From NCBI GenBank assembly GCA_947626635.1, contig CANQSY010000003.1, positions 1-55,724 of the forward strand: a DNA stretch of 55,724 nt, given 5' to 3'. The position numbers were made by a program, and so were the translations under genes. Under the pieces are notes generated by a model. The model saw only the letters and a list, made by a program, of their open reading frames with translations, did no database searches and was not told where the DNA came from. Origin of the DNA: an uncultured Akkermansia sp. (GTDB taxonomy: Bacteria > Verrucomicrobiota > Verrucomicrobiia > Verrucomicrobiales > Akkermansiaceae). This document shows positions 44,574 through 53,295 of this stretch, piece after piece. The number at the start of each line of letters is the position of its first letter. The first letter of the stretch is position 1.

Positions 44574-45538
44574 GACGGTATAGGTGCCCGCAAGGATTCA
44601 AAGAACCTCTGGGCAACGGTTTCCATGCGGTTTTCATCTGCTGCATCATTGCGCAGCGTCAGTCGGATCAAATCAAAGAGGATGGAGGAGGCATTCGAGT
44701 GTCCTCTCCCTTGGAGCTTGAAATGCCGGAACCCCATGTCGTAGAGATGCTTGATTTCCGGCGTGGTGAGTGCAAGCACACCATGCTGCTCACTCGTGAG
44801 CATGACCCCCAGATCCCGGCATCCATTACTCGCCTGCCTCTTGTCGAACTCACGGCCGTCGTACCCAAGAAAGTTCAAGGCATTTTCAGACAGCGATTTG
44901 TAGTGGTAGCCGCGCAACGGGCAATGCCGGATGCAGTATTCATTGATTAAAAGAATGTAGCGCTGCTTCTCCGTCAACTGTTCCAGCAATTCGTCATTCA
45001 GGACATCATCCGGGTGCACCATCACCTCGTCATACTTCTCCGCCAGCTCCCGATAGGTTTCTATTTTGCCCTTGCCTCCTTTCTGAACGATATTGAGGAT
45101 GCTGGAAATACAGCGAAGATCCGGGTAATTTTCACGGATATGGGGGAGCAGGAGGTCCGACCCGATGATCACGCCATTGCGCTTTGTCGGGTTGTGCCGT
45201 GTGAAAAATTTGCACATCGCGTTACAAAGCGCATCGCTTAAATGCTCCTCCTTGAGCAGGACATTTGAAAAGGTCATGTAAACGGATATACCCCTCTTCT
45301 CGTACTCCAACCCCGCCGCACGTATCTCCTCCGCCTCCCGCAGCAAGCTCTTCAGCACCCGTCCGCTGTTCCATGTACACAGCGGCGCACCATGGACCAA
45401 GTGAAATGGCTCAAAGCCCAAACGCTCTTTGCAGAAATCATAGAAAGCCAGCAGCTCGCGGTCGTTCACGAACGCGCCCGATACATCCCAATCCGCCCCG
45501 GGCCAATTGGGATTGCTGTACTTGCTACTTTCTTCCAT
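44570..45538 (-). CDS. U32-like family protein
   Basis: 322 residues. The pattern NEYCIRHCPLRGYHY (about residues 190-205) and the late GFRHFKLQGRGH resemble the cysteine cluster and the KIEGR-type strand of U32-like barrel proteins, many of which carry iron-sulphur clusters. I cannot name a substrate. No signal peptide. A promoter with TTGACA lies immediately upstream and leaves a leader of about 6 nt. The paralogue 43542-44573 overlaps by 4 nt, suggesting that the two make a heteromeric complex. Confidence 0.65.
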   Translation of the reverse strand: MEESSKYSNPNWPGADWDVSGAFVNDRELLAFYDFCKERLGFEPFHLVHGAPLCTWNSGRVLKSLLREAEEIRAAGLEYEKRGISVYMTFSNVLLKEEHLSDALCNAMCKFFTRHNPTKRNGVIIGSDLLLPHIRENYPDLRCISSILNIVQKGGKGKIETYRELAEKYDEVMVHPDDVLNDELLEQLTEKQRYILLINEYCIRHCPLRGYHYKSLSENALNFLGYDGREFDKRQASNGCRDLGVMLTSEQHGVLALTTPEIKHLYDMGFRHFKLQGRGHSNASSILFDLIRLTLRNDAADENRMETVAQRFFESLRAPIPS

Positions 45539-45550
45539 CGTGCATCTTAA

Positions 45551-45579
45551 AGTTTAACTCCCCCTCCGTCTTTTGTCAA
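45551..45579 (-). promoter_or_regulatory. Promoter of the U32-like pair
   Basis: On the minus strand TTGACA (45579-45574), 17 nt, TAAACT (45556-45551). The ATG at 45538 is 12 nt after the -10 box. The rest of the gap up to 45965 shows no gene or repeat that I can support. Confidence 0.72.
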
Positions 45580-45941
45580 GTTACAAACACATTTATTCTC
45601 TACGCTTTAACTTACAAACTTCTCCGTAAATAACAAGTATTTTAAGCCCCATTTTATCCCGTTTATCCTTACCGAAGGCTCTCCCTGTTTCCAACTCACC
45701 GTGCATGATCTTAGCTCTTTCTGTCGTATGTTGGCAATCGACCTTGTCGCTCACAAATTTGTATTGCCAAATTAAGTGCAGCAATGTACAAAAGGAGCAA
45801 TGACCACGTACCGCGCAAACAGGCAGGATGATTTCCGCCGACCTCACGAGTAGGGAATTTCAGGATGAAAAAATGATGACACGACATGTGGATGTATCTC
45901 TTTAAAAGCAGGATAGTGCCCTATTTTTTATGATGTTTTCA

Positions 45942-45971
45942 TTGGGATATTTACTGGGACCAAAGTATAAT
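45942..45971 (+). promoter_or_regulatory. Promoter of the 45982 gene
   Basis: TTGGGA (45942-45947), 18 nt, TATAAT (45966-45971). A start codon at 45970 would lie inside the -10 box, so the third in-frame ATG (45982), 10 nt after the box, is preferred. Confidence 0.6.
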
Positions 45972-45981
45972 GAGAATGCAA

Positions 45982-46890
45982 ATGGACAGAATCGCACAAT
46001 CCTGGTTGAGAAGTTATATCTTCCTTCTGCTTGCGGCACTCATATGTTTCTTCTCAATTGTTTGGAACAACGACCATGAATCACTCATGAAATTGAGCCT
46101 GGTGCTTTGTTTATTTTTTATACCCAATATATTCTTATTTGCGTCTTATGTTCATCAGTGTTTGAGTAAGCTCTATCGGTATGAATTGAAATGGCAATAT
46201 GCTATATTATTCACTGCCTGGTGTAATATTTGCCTCCTCGGTTTTGTCTTTTTCCCAATCTACCAGTTGGCAGGTAGCAGTATATATGACTTGTTCCTCC
46301 GAGATGGGTCACCTCGTGCTGGGGAGGCTGTACTTTTGGCTGGAGAGATTATATGCGGCGGGTTTCTCCCCATGGCCCTCATTTCTTTGCCTATCGTTTT
46401 TGTGATCAAAAAATGGAGAGAATTAAAAACGGAAAGAGTGAGAACAACTCAAGCAGACAATGAATCTTTTGAGAGATCAAGCACGGAAAAGAACGAGATT
46501 CCTTCTTGCGAAATTCAGGAAAAGAGCGAAAGGAAAAATCATTCAACCGTCTCGTTCAGAGGGCTTCTTATCTTGTGGGGTGTCGCAGTCGGAGCCTTTT
46601 ATTCCGGGATATGTTGGGCGGACCATATGCTATCATGGTTGCTGATAATTTGTATGATTGTCAATTACGGGCTTTCAATAGAAGTTATGCGGAGATTCAT
46701 GCAGAGAAGCTCCAAAAAATTCAACATCAAGGAAATGGTGATGCTAACCATACTGTGGGCTCATAGTCTTGTCTTGATGAGCTTTATTCCTGTCTCAATC
46801 ATAGCGATCGCGCTGTCGCTTTTTGTGTGCACAATCATGCTATGTGGTTCTCCTGTGTGCTTTGGAGGAGAGGAGAGCCAAAAGCAATAG
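45982..46890 (+). CDS. Unknown multi-pass membrane protein
   Basis: 302 residues, not recognised. About seven or eight hydrophobic segments are visible, for example SYIFLLLAALICFFSIVW, LSLVLCLFFIPNIFLFASYV, AVLLAGEIICGGFLPMALIS and MLTILWAHSLVLMSFIPVSI. A hydrophilic, charged cytoplasmic-type loop (about residues 150-195, rich in K, E and S) separates the two halves. No transporter or enzyme motif is seen. Codons are A+T-richer than in the neighbours. It is a single gene between repeat-containing gaps. Confidence 0.7.
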   Translation: MDRIAQSWLRSYIFLLLAALICFFSIVWNNDHESLMKLSLVLCLFFIPNIFLFASYVHQCLSKLYRYELKWQYAILFTAWCNICLLGFVFFPIYQLAGSSIYDLFLRDGSPRAGEAVLLAGEIICGGFLPMALISLPIVFVIKKWRELKTERVRTTQADNESFERSSTEKNEIPSCEIQEKSERKNHSTVSFRGLLILWGVAVGAFYSGICWADHMLSWLLIICMIVNYGLSIEVMRRFMQRSSKKFNIKEMVMLTILWAHSLVLMSFIPVSIIAIALSLFVCTIMLCGSPVCFGGEESQKQ

Positions 46891-46959
46891 CTTTTGTCTC
46901 AACGGGATGAGGAGTCGTGAGGCGACTCCGAAGCAAGTACCAATGGAGCTGCGCTGAGT

Positions 46960-47265
46960 CAAAACGGTCGATAGCCCCGGTAGGGCGCACGCGAAGCGGG
47001 CGGTAAGACCGATTGGACAAAAGCACAGCTTTTGCCCGAAGGACGAACCGCCGATGGGGCGGCGGTGAGTCAAAATGGTAAACCTCTGACGATTAAGCAA
47101 AGCGGCAGGTTCGGCATGGCGTAACTCCGGACGCTTTCCTCACAAAAAAACACCCTTGATTTTACCCATCACCAGTGCTTGCGCGTTGCATATCCCGCGC
47201 GCAAGCGCGCTAAAATCCAAATCGTAATTCGTAATTCGTAAATCGTAAATGGGCGGCGTCAGCCG
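46960..47265 (-). repeat. Composite intergenic repeats before lepA
   Basis: The gap 46891-47331 has no gene. It holds GATTGGACAAAAGCACAG, TTTTGCCCGAAGG (also at 36308-36342) and, further right in reverse orientation, CCGCGCGCAAGCGCGC followed by AATCGTAATTCGTAATTCG, TAAATCGTAAAT and GGGCGGCGTCAGCCGCC, a member of the TTTACGA family. Confidence 0.7.
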
Positions 47266-47331
47266 CCTCCGCCTGTTGTCTTCCATGGTGCGACCCGATG
47301 ATTCAAGCCGAAACCATTTGATGATTCGAGC

Positions 47332-47360
47332 TTGACTCTGTGCAGCGGATGCATTATGCT
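47332..47360 (+). promoter_or_regulatory. lepA promoter
   Basis: TTGACT (47332-47337), 17 nt, TATGCT (47355-47360). The ATG at 47370 is 9 nt downstream, so the mRNA would be almost leaderless. A GTG at 47340 lies inside the promoter and cannot be the start. Confidence 0.72.
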
Positions 47361-47369
47361 TGCGCGCGC

Positions 47370-49175
47370 ATGGCAACAGACATCCGTCATAAGCGCAATT
47401 TCTCCATCATTGCGCATATTGACCACGGCAAGACCACCTTGTCGGACCGTCTGCTGGAGTGGACGCACACCATCGGCGAGCGCGATAAGCAGGATCAACT
47501 GCTGGATGCCATGGACCTGGAGCGCGAGAAGGGAATCACCATCAAGTCGCATCCCGTGACGATGCGCTACGTGGCGAAGGACGGGGAGGAGTATGAGCTC
47601 AATCTGCTGGACACGCCGGGACACGTGGATTTTTCGTACGAGGTGTCGCGATCGCTCGCCGCGTGTGACGGCGCGCTGCTCGTCGTTGATGCCGCCCAGG
47701 GGGTGGAAGCACAAACACTCGCCAACATGCACCTCGCCATGGACCAACGGCTCGAAATCGTACCCGTCATCAATAAAATCGACCTTCCCGGCACCAATCT
47801 CCCCTCTGTTTATCACCAACTTGAGGAACTCATCTGCATCCCGCGTGAAGAAGCTATCCTCTGCTCTGCCAAGGCGGGCATCGGCATCGATGAGGTGCTG
47901 GAGGCCGTTGTGCAGCGCATCCCGGCGCCGAAGGAGGCGCAGGACGACAAGTTGCGCGCGCTCGTTTTTGATTCCGTGTATGATGCTTACAGGGGCGTCG
48001 TCTCCTACGTTCGGCTGATGAGCGGACGCGTCAGCCGAGGGATGAAGGTCAAACTCTTCGCGACGGACGACACCTTTGAGGTGAAAGAAGTGGGCATCTT
48101 CACCCCAAAAATGCAGACCGCGGAGGAACTGACGACCGGCGATGTCGGCTACATCATCGCCAACATGAAGACCGCGGCCGATGTGAAGATCGGCGACACC
48201 TACACAAACCTGCAGAACCCCTGCGCCGAACCGCTGCCGGGGTTCAAGGAGATTCGTCCCATGGTGTTTTCCGGGATTTATCCGGTGGACTCAGCGGACT
48301 ACGAGAGTCTGAAGGCCGCCATGGCGAAGCTCCAGATCAACGACGCCGCGTTCACGTACGCCGGGGAGAGTTCCATCGCCCTGGGCTTTGGTTTCCGCTG
48401 CGGCTTCCTGGGGTTGCTGCACATGGAGATCATCCAGGAGCGCTTGCGCCGCGAGTTCAACATGGACGTCATCTCCACCTACCCCTCCGTCATCTACGAG
48501 GTCACCAAAACCGACGGGACGGAGATGCTCGTCGATAACCCCAGCATCCTCCCGGAAACTCAGGAAATCCGCGAGATCCGTGAACCCATCGTCAAGGTGT
48601 ACGTCATGATCCCCAGCACGTATATCGGGGATATCATGCGACTCGTGATGGAGAAACGCGGAGAGGTGACCCAGACCGAAACCATCGACGACACGCGCGT
48701 GATGCTCACTTGCCGCATCCCCATGGCGGAGATACTTGTGGACTTCAACGACAAGCTCAAGAGCTCCACCCGCGGCTACGGCTCCATGGATTACGAATAC
48801 GACGGCTACCAACCCGCCCAGCTCGTCAAGATGGACATGATGATCGCCGGCGAACCTGTCGATGCCTTTTCGATGATTGTCCACCGTGAGCGTGCAGAAG
48901 CTCAGGGTCGGGAGCTCGCCCTCAAACTCAAAGAAGTCATCCCCCGCCAGCTCTTCACGGTCGCCATCCAGGCCTGCATCGGCGGAAAAATCATCGCCCG
49001 CGAGAGCATCTCCCCCATGCGCAAAAACGTCACCACCAAATGCTACGGCGGCGATGTCACCCGTAAACGCAAGCTCCTTGAAAAGCAAAAGGAGGGCAAA
49101 AAGCGCATGAAAGCCATCGGTCGCGTCAACATCCCCCAAGAGGCCTTCATCAACGTCCTCAAAAGCGGGGATTAA
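47370..49175 (+). CDS. lepA: Elongation factor 4 (LepA)
   Basis: 601 residues, the standard length. Translational GTPase that acts on stalled or mistranslocated ribosomes and in 30S assembly. GTPase motifs: AHIDHGKTT (G1), DTPGHVDF (G3), NKIDLP (G4). The LepA-specific C-terminal domain is complete (RGYGSMDYEYDGY, CYGGDVTRKRKLLEKQKEGK, ending near IPQEAFINVLK). No insertions or damage. Single gene flanked by repeat-containing gaps on both sides. Confidence 0.97.
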   Translation: MATDIRHKRNFSIIAHIDHGKTTLSDRLLEWTHTIGERDKQDQLLDAMDLEREKGITIKSHPVTMRYVAKDGEEYELNLLDTPGHVDFSYEVSRSLAACDGALLVVDAAQGVEAQTLANMHLAMDQRLEIVPVINKIDLPGTNLPSVYHQLEELICIPREEAILCSAKAGIGIDEVLEAVVQRIPAPKEAQDDKLRALVFDSVYDAYRGVVSYVRLMSGRVSRGMKVKLFATDDTFEVKEVGIFTPKMQTAEELTTGDVGYIIANMKTAADVKIGDTYTNLQNPCAEPLPGFKEIRPMVFSGIYPVDSADYESLKAAMAKLQINDAAFTYAGESSIALGFGFRCGFLGLLHMEIIQERLRREFNMDVISTYPSVIYEVTKTDGTEMLVDNPSILPETQEIREIREPIVKVYVMIPSTYIGDIMRLVMEKRGEVTQTETIDDTRVMLTCRIPMAEILVDFNDKLKSSTRGYGSMDYEYDGYQPAQLVKMDMMIAGEPVDAFSMIVHRERAEAQGRELALKLKEVIPRQLFTVAIQACIGGKIIARESISPMRKNVTTKCYGGDVTRKRKLLEKQKEGKKRMKAIGRVNIPQEAFINVLKSGD

Positions 49176-49309
49176 ATCCCGCCCGCTCCGATCTTCATCA
49201 AATCAGCATTGACAATGCAGGGCTGAACGATGCTTAAGTCATGGAAAAACCCTCCGGCAACGGACTCGTAACACATCCGTCCCAAGAAAAACACCCTCAA
49301 TAAGTGGTT

Positions 49310-49655
49310 AACGTCGCATCATGTAGCATAAGCCCTTGGTTATTTACGATTTACGATTTACGATTTCAGGGAATTTGCGCGCCGGTGGCGCGGGATATGC
49401 AATGCGCAAGCATTGGTGGTGGGGAAAATCACGGACGGATTTTAATGAGAAAGGTTCATGGATGCGCCATGCCGGGTTCACTGGTTTGATTCGTAAGCAC
49501 CCACTACCTCAGCGCCCTGCGGGCAACGCTTGCCTTAAGCTCGCCTCACGAGCTTTCGCCCCTGCGGGGCAGCCCTGCGGGCTGGCTAATCGGCCTTACA
49601 GCCGTCGGCCGCCTTGCGCGTTGTCCGATTCCACTCCGATCCCTCGTGGGCTTTA
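49310..49655 (+). repeat. Composite intergenic repeats before pgi
   Basis: The 619-bp gap between lepA and pgi has no gene. It contains GCATCATGTAGCATAAGCCC, TTATTTACGA with TTTACGA units, TTTCAGGGAATTTGCGCGCC, then GCAACGCTTGCCTTAAGC and TTGTCCGATTCCACTCCG, ATCCCTCGTGGGCTT. All parts have relatives at 10313, 24087, 43352 and 36288. Confidence 0.75.
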
Positions 49656-49756
49656 ACTGCTTGATTGAATCGTCAACGGTTTGCTGTCATGCTAACCGTG
49701 CTTCCATCGTTTTATGGGGACACGTGTGGACTCGTAAAAAGGAGAGACAAAATCGC

Positions 49757-49785
49757 TTGCGCAGGATAAGGGGCAGGAGTATAAT
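49757..49785 (+). promoter_or_regulatory. pgi promoter
   Basis: TTGCGC (49757-49762), 17 nt, TATAAT (49780-49785). The ATG at 49795 is 9 nt downstream, predicting a nearly leaderless mRNA. Confidence 0.72.
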
Positions 49786-49794
49786 GCGCGGGGT

Positions 49795-51339
49795 ATGAAA
49801 ACGTACGCAGGCAAATTGGTGCGGTACCCGGAGATGGGGATATCGCTGGATTTTTCGAAGGTGCTGGCGACCGACGAGGCGGACGACATGAAGGAAGCCG
49901 TGCAACGCGCCTTTGAGGAGATGGATAAGTTGGAGGGGGGAGCCATAGCCAATCCTGACGAACAACGGATGGTCGGTCACTATTGGCTGCGTCATAGCAA
50001 GCTGGCGCCTACGACTGAATTGCGGACAAAAATTGATGAGCCCCTCTTAGCTTTGAAAGCCTTTGCGGCGGATGTACTGAGCGGGAGAATCACAGCGCCC
50101 TGCGGCGAACTCTACAGCACCTGCCTCGTCATCGGCATCGGCGGTTCAGCGCTGGGGCCTGAGCTCGTAGCCGATGCCCTGCCTGCCCATGGTCTCACCA
50201 TGCGATTTCTGGACAACACCGACCCGGATGGCATGTACCGCGTGCTACGGACATTGCCTCCGGAGCGCACGCTGGTGGTCGTCATCTCGAAGAGTGGAGG
50301 AACGCCGGAAACGCGCAACGGCATGGTGCTCACACAAGCTTACTTTCGCGAGCACGGTTGCTCGTTTGCCCGGCAGGCCGTAGCTGTGACGGGAACAGGC
50401 TCCAAGCTGGATAAAATAGCTCAGGAAGAGGATTGGCTGCTGCGTTTGCCCATGGAAGATTGGGTAGGAGGCCGCACGTCAGAAACCTCGGTCGTGGGTA
50501 TGCTGCCGGCAGCTCTTCAGGGCGTTGATATTGATTCCCTGCTCAAGGGAGCGGCGGACATGGATGCGCACACGCGACAACATGATGCTCACGACAATGC
50601 GGCCATGCGCCTCGCGCTCGCCTGGTATTCTCTGGGGCAGGGACACGGCAGCAAGGATATGGTCATCCTGCCCTACAAAGACAGTCTCGTGCTTTTTTCC
50701 AAGTACCTCCAGCAACTCATCATGGAATCCCTGGGCAAGGCGGAGGATCTGGACGGACGCACCGTCCACCAAGGCATTTCCGTGTACGGCAACAAGGGCT
50801 CCACTGACCAACATGCCTATGTGCAGCAGCTGCGCGATGGCCTCAACAACTTTTTTGTCACCTTTATCGAGGTTCGGCGCTGCGAACAAGACGCCGGCGA
50901 AGTTGAACCCGGATTCACCGCCGGGGATTACCTGCAGGGATTCCTTCGAGGCACGCGCAAGGCGCTTGCAGAAAAGGGTCGCAGCAGCATCACGATCTCC
51001 ATCCCCTCGGTAAATGCCTACACCTTGGGAGCTCTCATCGCCCTCTTCGAGCGAACCGTCGGATTCTACGCATCGCTGATTCACATCAATGCTTACCACC
51101 AGCCCGGTGTGCAGGCGGGCAAGTTGGCGGCTAACGCCTTCCTCAAGCTGCTCGCCCGCACACGCAGTTCCCTGGAGAGCACGCCTGCTACGGCCGAACA
51201 AGTAGCCTCACGCCAACAGACGGATCCGGAGGATACCTACCATGCGCTCGTGCATCTCGCCGAAAGCGGTCATGCCGTCTGGACCCTCGGCGCAACCCCG
51301 GCGCAAGATACCTTTGCCGCTCCTAAAACGAAAGCCTGA
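49795..51339 (+). CDS. pgi: Glucose-6-phosphate isomerase
   Basis: 514 residues. Interconverts glucose-6-phosphate and fructose-6-phosphate in glycolysis. Sugar isomerase motifs: [28 protein letters not shown] (phosphate binding), and the late [16 protein letters not shown] and [12 protein letters not shown] regions carrying catalytic residues. Length and domain layout are normal. The rhodanese gene follows after 12 nt and is probably co-transcribed. Confidence 0.95.
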   Translation: MKTYAGKLVRYPEMGISLDFSKVLATDEADDMKEAVQRAFEEMDKLEGGAIANPDEQRMVGHYWLRHSKLAPTTELRTKIDEPLLALKAFAADVLSGRITAPCGELYSTCLVIGIGGSALGPELVADALPAHGLTMRFLDNTDPDGMYRVLRTLPPERTLVVVISKSGGTPETRNGMVLTQAYFREHGCSFARQAVAVTGTGSKLDKIAQEEDWLLRLPMEDWVGGRTSETSVVGMLPAALQGVDIDSLLKGAADMDAHTRQHDAHDNAAMRLALAWYSLGQGHGSKDMVILPYKDSLVLFSKYLQQLIMESLGKAEDLDGRTVHQGISVYGNKGSTDQHAYVQQLRDGLNNFFVTFIEVRRCEQDAGEVEPGFTAGDYLQGFLRGTRKALAEKGRSSITISIPSVNAYTLGALIALFERTVGFYASLIHINAYHQPGVQAGKLAANAFLKLLARTRSSLESTPATAEQVASRQQTDPEDTYHALVHLAESGHAVWTLGATPAQDTFAAPKTKA

Positions 51340-51351
51340 GCGCAGCACGCG

Positions 51352-51855
51352 ATGCACGACGATTTCAGCCAGACCGTACGACTCGGGTTCTGCATCCTGG
51401 CAGCCGGAGCGGCGCTTTATACGGCGGACGTGTTTTATTTTGCTCCACGGCGCATACCTCCCTGCGTCCAGCAGGAACTTCCCGAGGGACATATCTGTCC
51501 CCAGGAGCTCCTGCGAACTTGGAAAAACCGCGCAACGGGGACAGGCTACAACATTGTGTGGGTGGATGCCCGGAGCGAGAGCGATTATGAGCTGCACCAT
51601 CTCATGATGTCGGAAGATCGCGTGTTTCCCATCCGTCCCGGCGCCCACATGCAGGAACTGCTGGACGCAGCTATTGAGCGACTCATCGAAGCCGAGACGC
51701 GCGGAGAATGCATCGTCGTCTTTTGTACGGAATCCTGCGCGTCGGCAGAGGAAATTGTCCGGGCTATCCGCCTCACCGGTCTTGTGAAGGCTCCCCTTTA
51801 CGTGCTGGAGGGAGGCTGGCCTGCCCTCCTGCAGACCGGGATTGTGCCGGATTAA
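51352..51855 (+). CDS. Membrane-anchored rhodanese-like protein
   Basis: 167 residues. One hydrophobic N-terminal segment (LGFCILAAGAALYTADVFYF) probably anchors it in the inner membrane. The remainder is a rhodanese fold: VWVDARSESDYELHHL, then CIVVFCTESCASAEEIVRAI with a cysteine in the active-site loop, then LYVLEGGWPALL. The loop CTESCA is longer and more unusual than the common CxxGxR loop, so the sulphur acceptor and activity are uncertain. Follows pgi closely and is convergent with tatD, with 27 bp between stops. Confidence 0.8.
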   Translation: MHDDFSQTVRLGFCILAAGAALYTADVFYFAPRRIPPCVQQELPEGHICPQELLRTWKNRATGTGYNIVWVDARSESDYELHHLMMSEDRVFPIRPGAHMQELLDAAIERLIEAETRGECIVVFCTESCASAEEIVRAIRLTGLVKAPLYVLEGGWPALLQTGIVPD

Positions 51856-51882
51856 AAGGCGGCGCGTGACGCGTCCGTGCGC

Positions 51883-52494
51883 TCAAGTGAGATCGGCTCG
51901 AAGGAGGGAAAGGAGCGCGACAGCACGAGGAAACGTCTCAGGATGGTCATCCGATTCGGGGAAGATTTTACCGGCGGGAATGCGGGCGTAGCGAATACTC
52001 GCCTTGGGATGGGAGAGTTCACGGAGACCGACGGAAAAGATAGCGCCGAGATGCAGGAATTCACGAGCCATTTCGTGCGAACCATTCCATGCGTGGAGCA
52101 AGACGCGCGGCAGAGTTCCTCTCTTCTGCCTTTCGCGCAGCAGGGTGAGCAATTCGCTCCATGCCCCGGCGCCGTGTAAATGAGCCATACGGTCATGCCG
52201 GTAGGCGGCGCCGAGGTGAACCTGCAGCAGGATTCTCTGCTGCTCCATGGTCTCCTTGTGCGCCGGAGTGGCATCCAAACCACTTTCTCCGACATCGGCC
52301 TGCGGGTAACGGACGAGCCATTCATCGAGATCGAAGGCTATACGGGCAGGATCTGACTCCGCGGCGAGCCAGGGATGCACGCCAAAGCAAGGGGTCATCT
52401 CCTCGGCGGCAGCAACCGCCTCCCAATCAGCGCGGGAAACGGAACAAAGGTACCCGCCGTTTTTGCCGGGCGTATGCGTGTGGTAGTCTTTCAT
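51883..52494 (-). CDS. TatD-family hydrolase (short)
   Basis: 203 residues, shorter than the usual ~260. Metal-dependent hydrolase of the TatD DNase family. Visible: N-terminal DYHTHTPG (HxH metal site), FGVHPWLA, VGESGLDAT (conserved glutamate), LLHAWNGSHEMAREF (histidine in the middle) and the late FPESDDHPET in place of the usual LLETD. Most metal ligands are there; the compact length reflects shorter loops. Third gene of an apparent prc-radC-tatD run (29 nt after radC). The start at 52494 has no ribosome site. Confidence 0.85.
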   Translation of the reverse strand: MKDYHTHTPGKNGGYLCSVSRADWEAVAAAEEMTPCFGVHPWLAAESDPARIAFDLDEWLVRYPQADVGESGLDATPAHKETMEQQRILLQVHLGAAYRHDRMAHLHGAGAWSELLTLLRERQKRGTLPRVLLHAWNGSHEMAREFLHLGAIFSVGLRELSHPKASIRYARIPAGKIFPESDDHPETFPRAVALLSLLRADLT

Positions 52495-52523
52495 GCGGTT
52501 GCGTAAGAAGAGGGTAGATTCTT

Positions 52524-53252
52524 TCAGAGCAATCCGTGTTCACGGAAACTGAAGAAGGGGGAACCTCCCTCCTTCCGGGGAGAGCCAATGACGATATGAT
52601 CGGCCAGAGGGATGCGCAACACCTCCCCGGCTTTCGCGACCTCGGCGGTGAGCTCACGATCCATCTGACTGGGCGTCGGGTCTCCACTCGGATGGTTGTG
52701 CACGAGGATGATTCGGCTGGCGCTGTAGCGTACAGCATCACGAAAGATATCCCGCGCGTGGGCAATGACCCTCGTGAGCGTGCCGAGTCCCGTCTGCACG
52801 CAACGAATAAGATGGTTGTGGGCATCAAGCAGCAACACGTGCATGCCTTCCTGCGTCGTGAACCGCAAGCCTCCGGAGAAATAGCGGTAAACATCCTCCG
52901 CCATGGTGATGCTCGTGGGGCGGATTTCTTCATGGACGGCTCGCATACCGAGCTCGAAGGCGGCAGCCAGGGTAGCGGCCTTGGCGGGACCTATCCCCTT
53001 GCACTGCTGCATGATATCCACGGCCTCCATGCGTCCGAGCTGCTCAAGGGATCCCGCCTCCTCCTTGATCTGCTGCGCCATTTCAAGAACGTTGCGCCCG
53101 TGAATACCCGTGCGCAGAAAGATGGCGATTAGTTCCTCATCGCTCAGGCTTGTGCGACCGCAGCGGATGAGCCTCTCGCGCGGCATATCCTGCGGCTGCA
53201 TCTTCTCATGCAGCGTCGTGCCTTCAGCTCGTTTTTCCGGCTCGCCTGGCAT
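52524..53252 (-). CDS. radC: RadC-family JAB-domain protein
   Basis: 242 residues. N-terminal helix-hairpin-helix region (MQQCKGIGPAKAATLAAAFELG) and C-terminal JAB/MPN domain with the intact zinc motif HNHPSGDPTPSQMD. The family name derives from DNA repair, but its true biochemical role is unsettled. The ATG at 53252 is chosen; longer readings overlap the end of prc and have low-complexity arginine-rich sequence unlike the family. Lies 43 nt after prc and is probably co-transcribed. Confidence 0.92.
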   Translation of the reverse strand: MPGEPEKRAEGTTLHEKMQPQDMPRERLIRCGRTSLSDEELIAIFLRTGIHGRNVLEMAQQIKEEAGSLEQLGRMEAVDIMQQCKGIGPAKAATLAAAFELGMRAVHEEIRPTSITMAEDVYRYFSGGLRFTTQEGMHVLLLDAHNHLIRCVQTGLGTLTRVIAHARDIFRDAVRYSASRIILVHNHPSGDPTPSQMDRELTAEVAKAGEVLRIPLADHIVIGSPRKEGGSPFFSFREHGLL

Positions 53253-53295
53253 ATCAGAACAGATTGACGACTTTTGCGCGGGCCGTCTCCCATCA

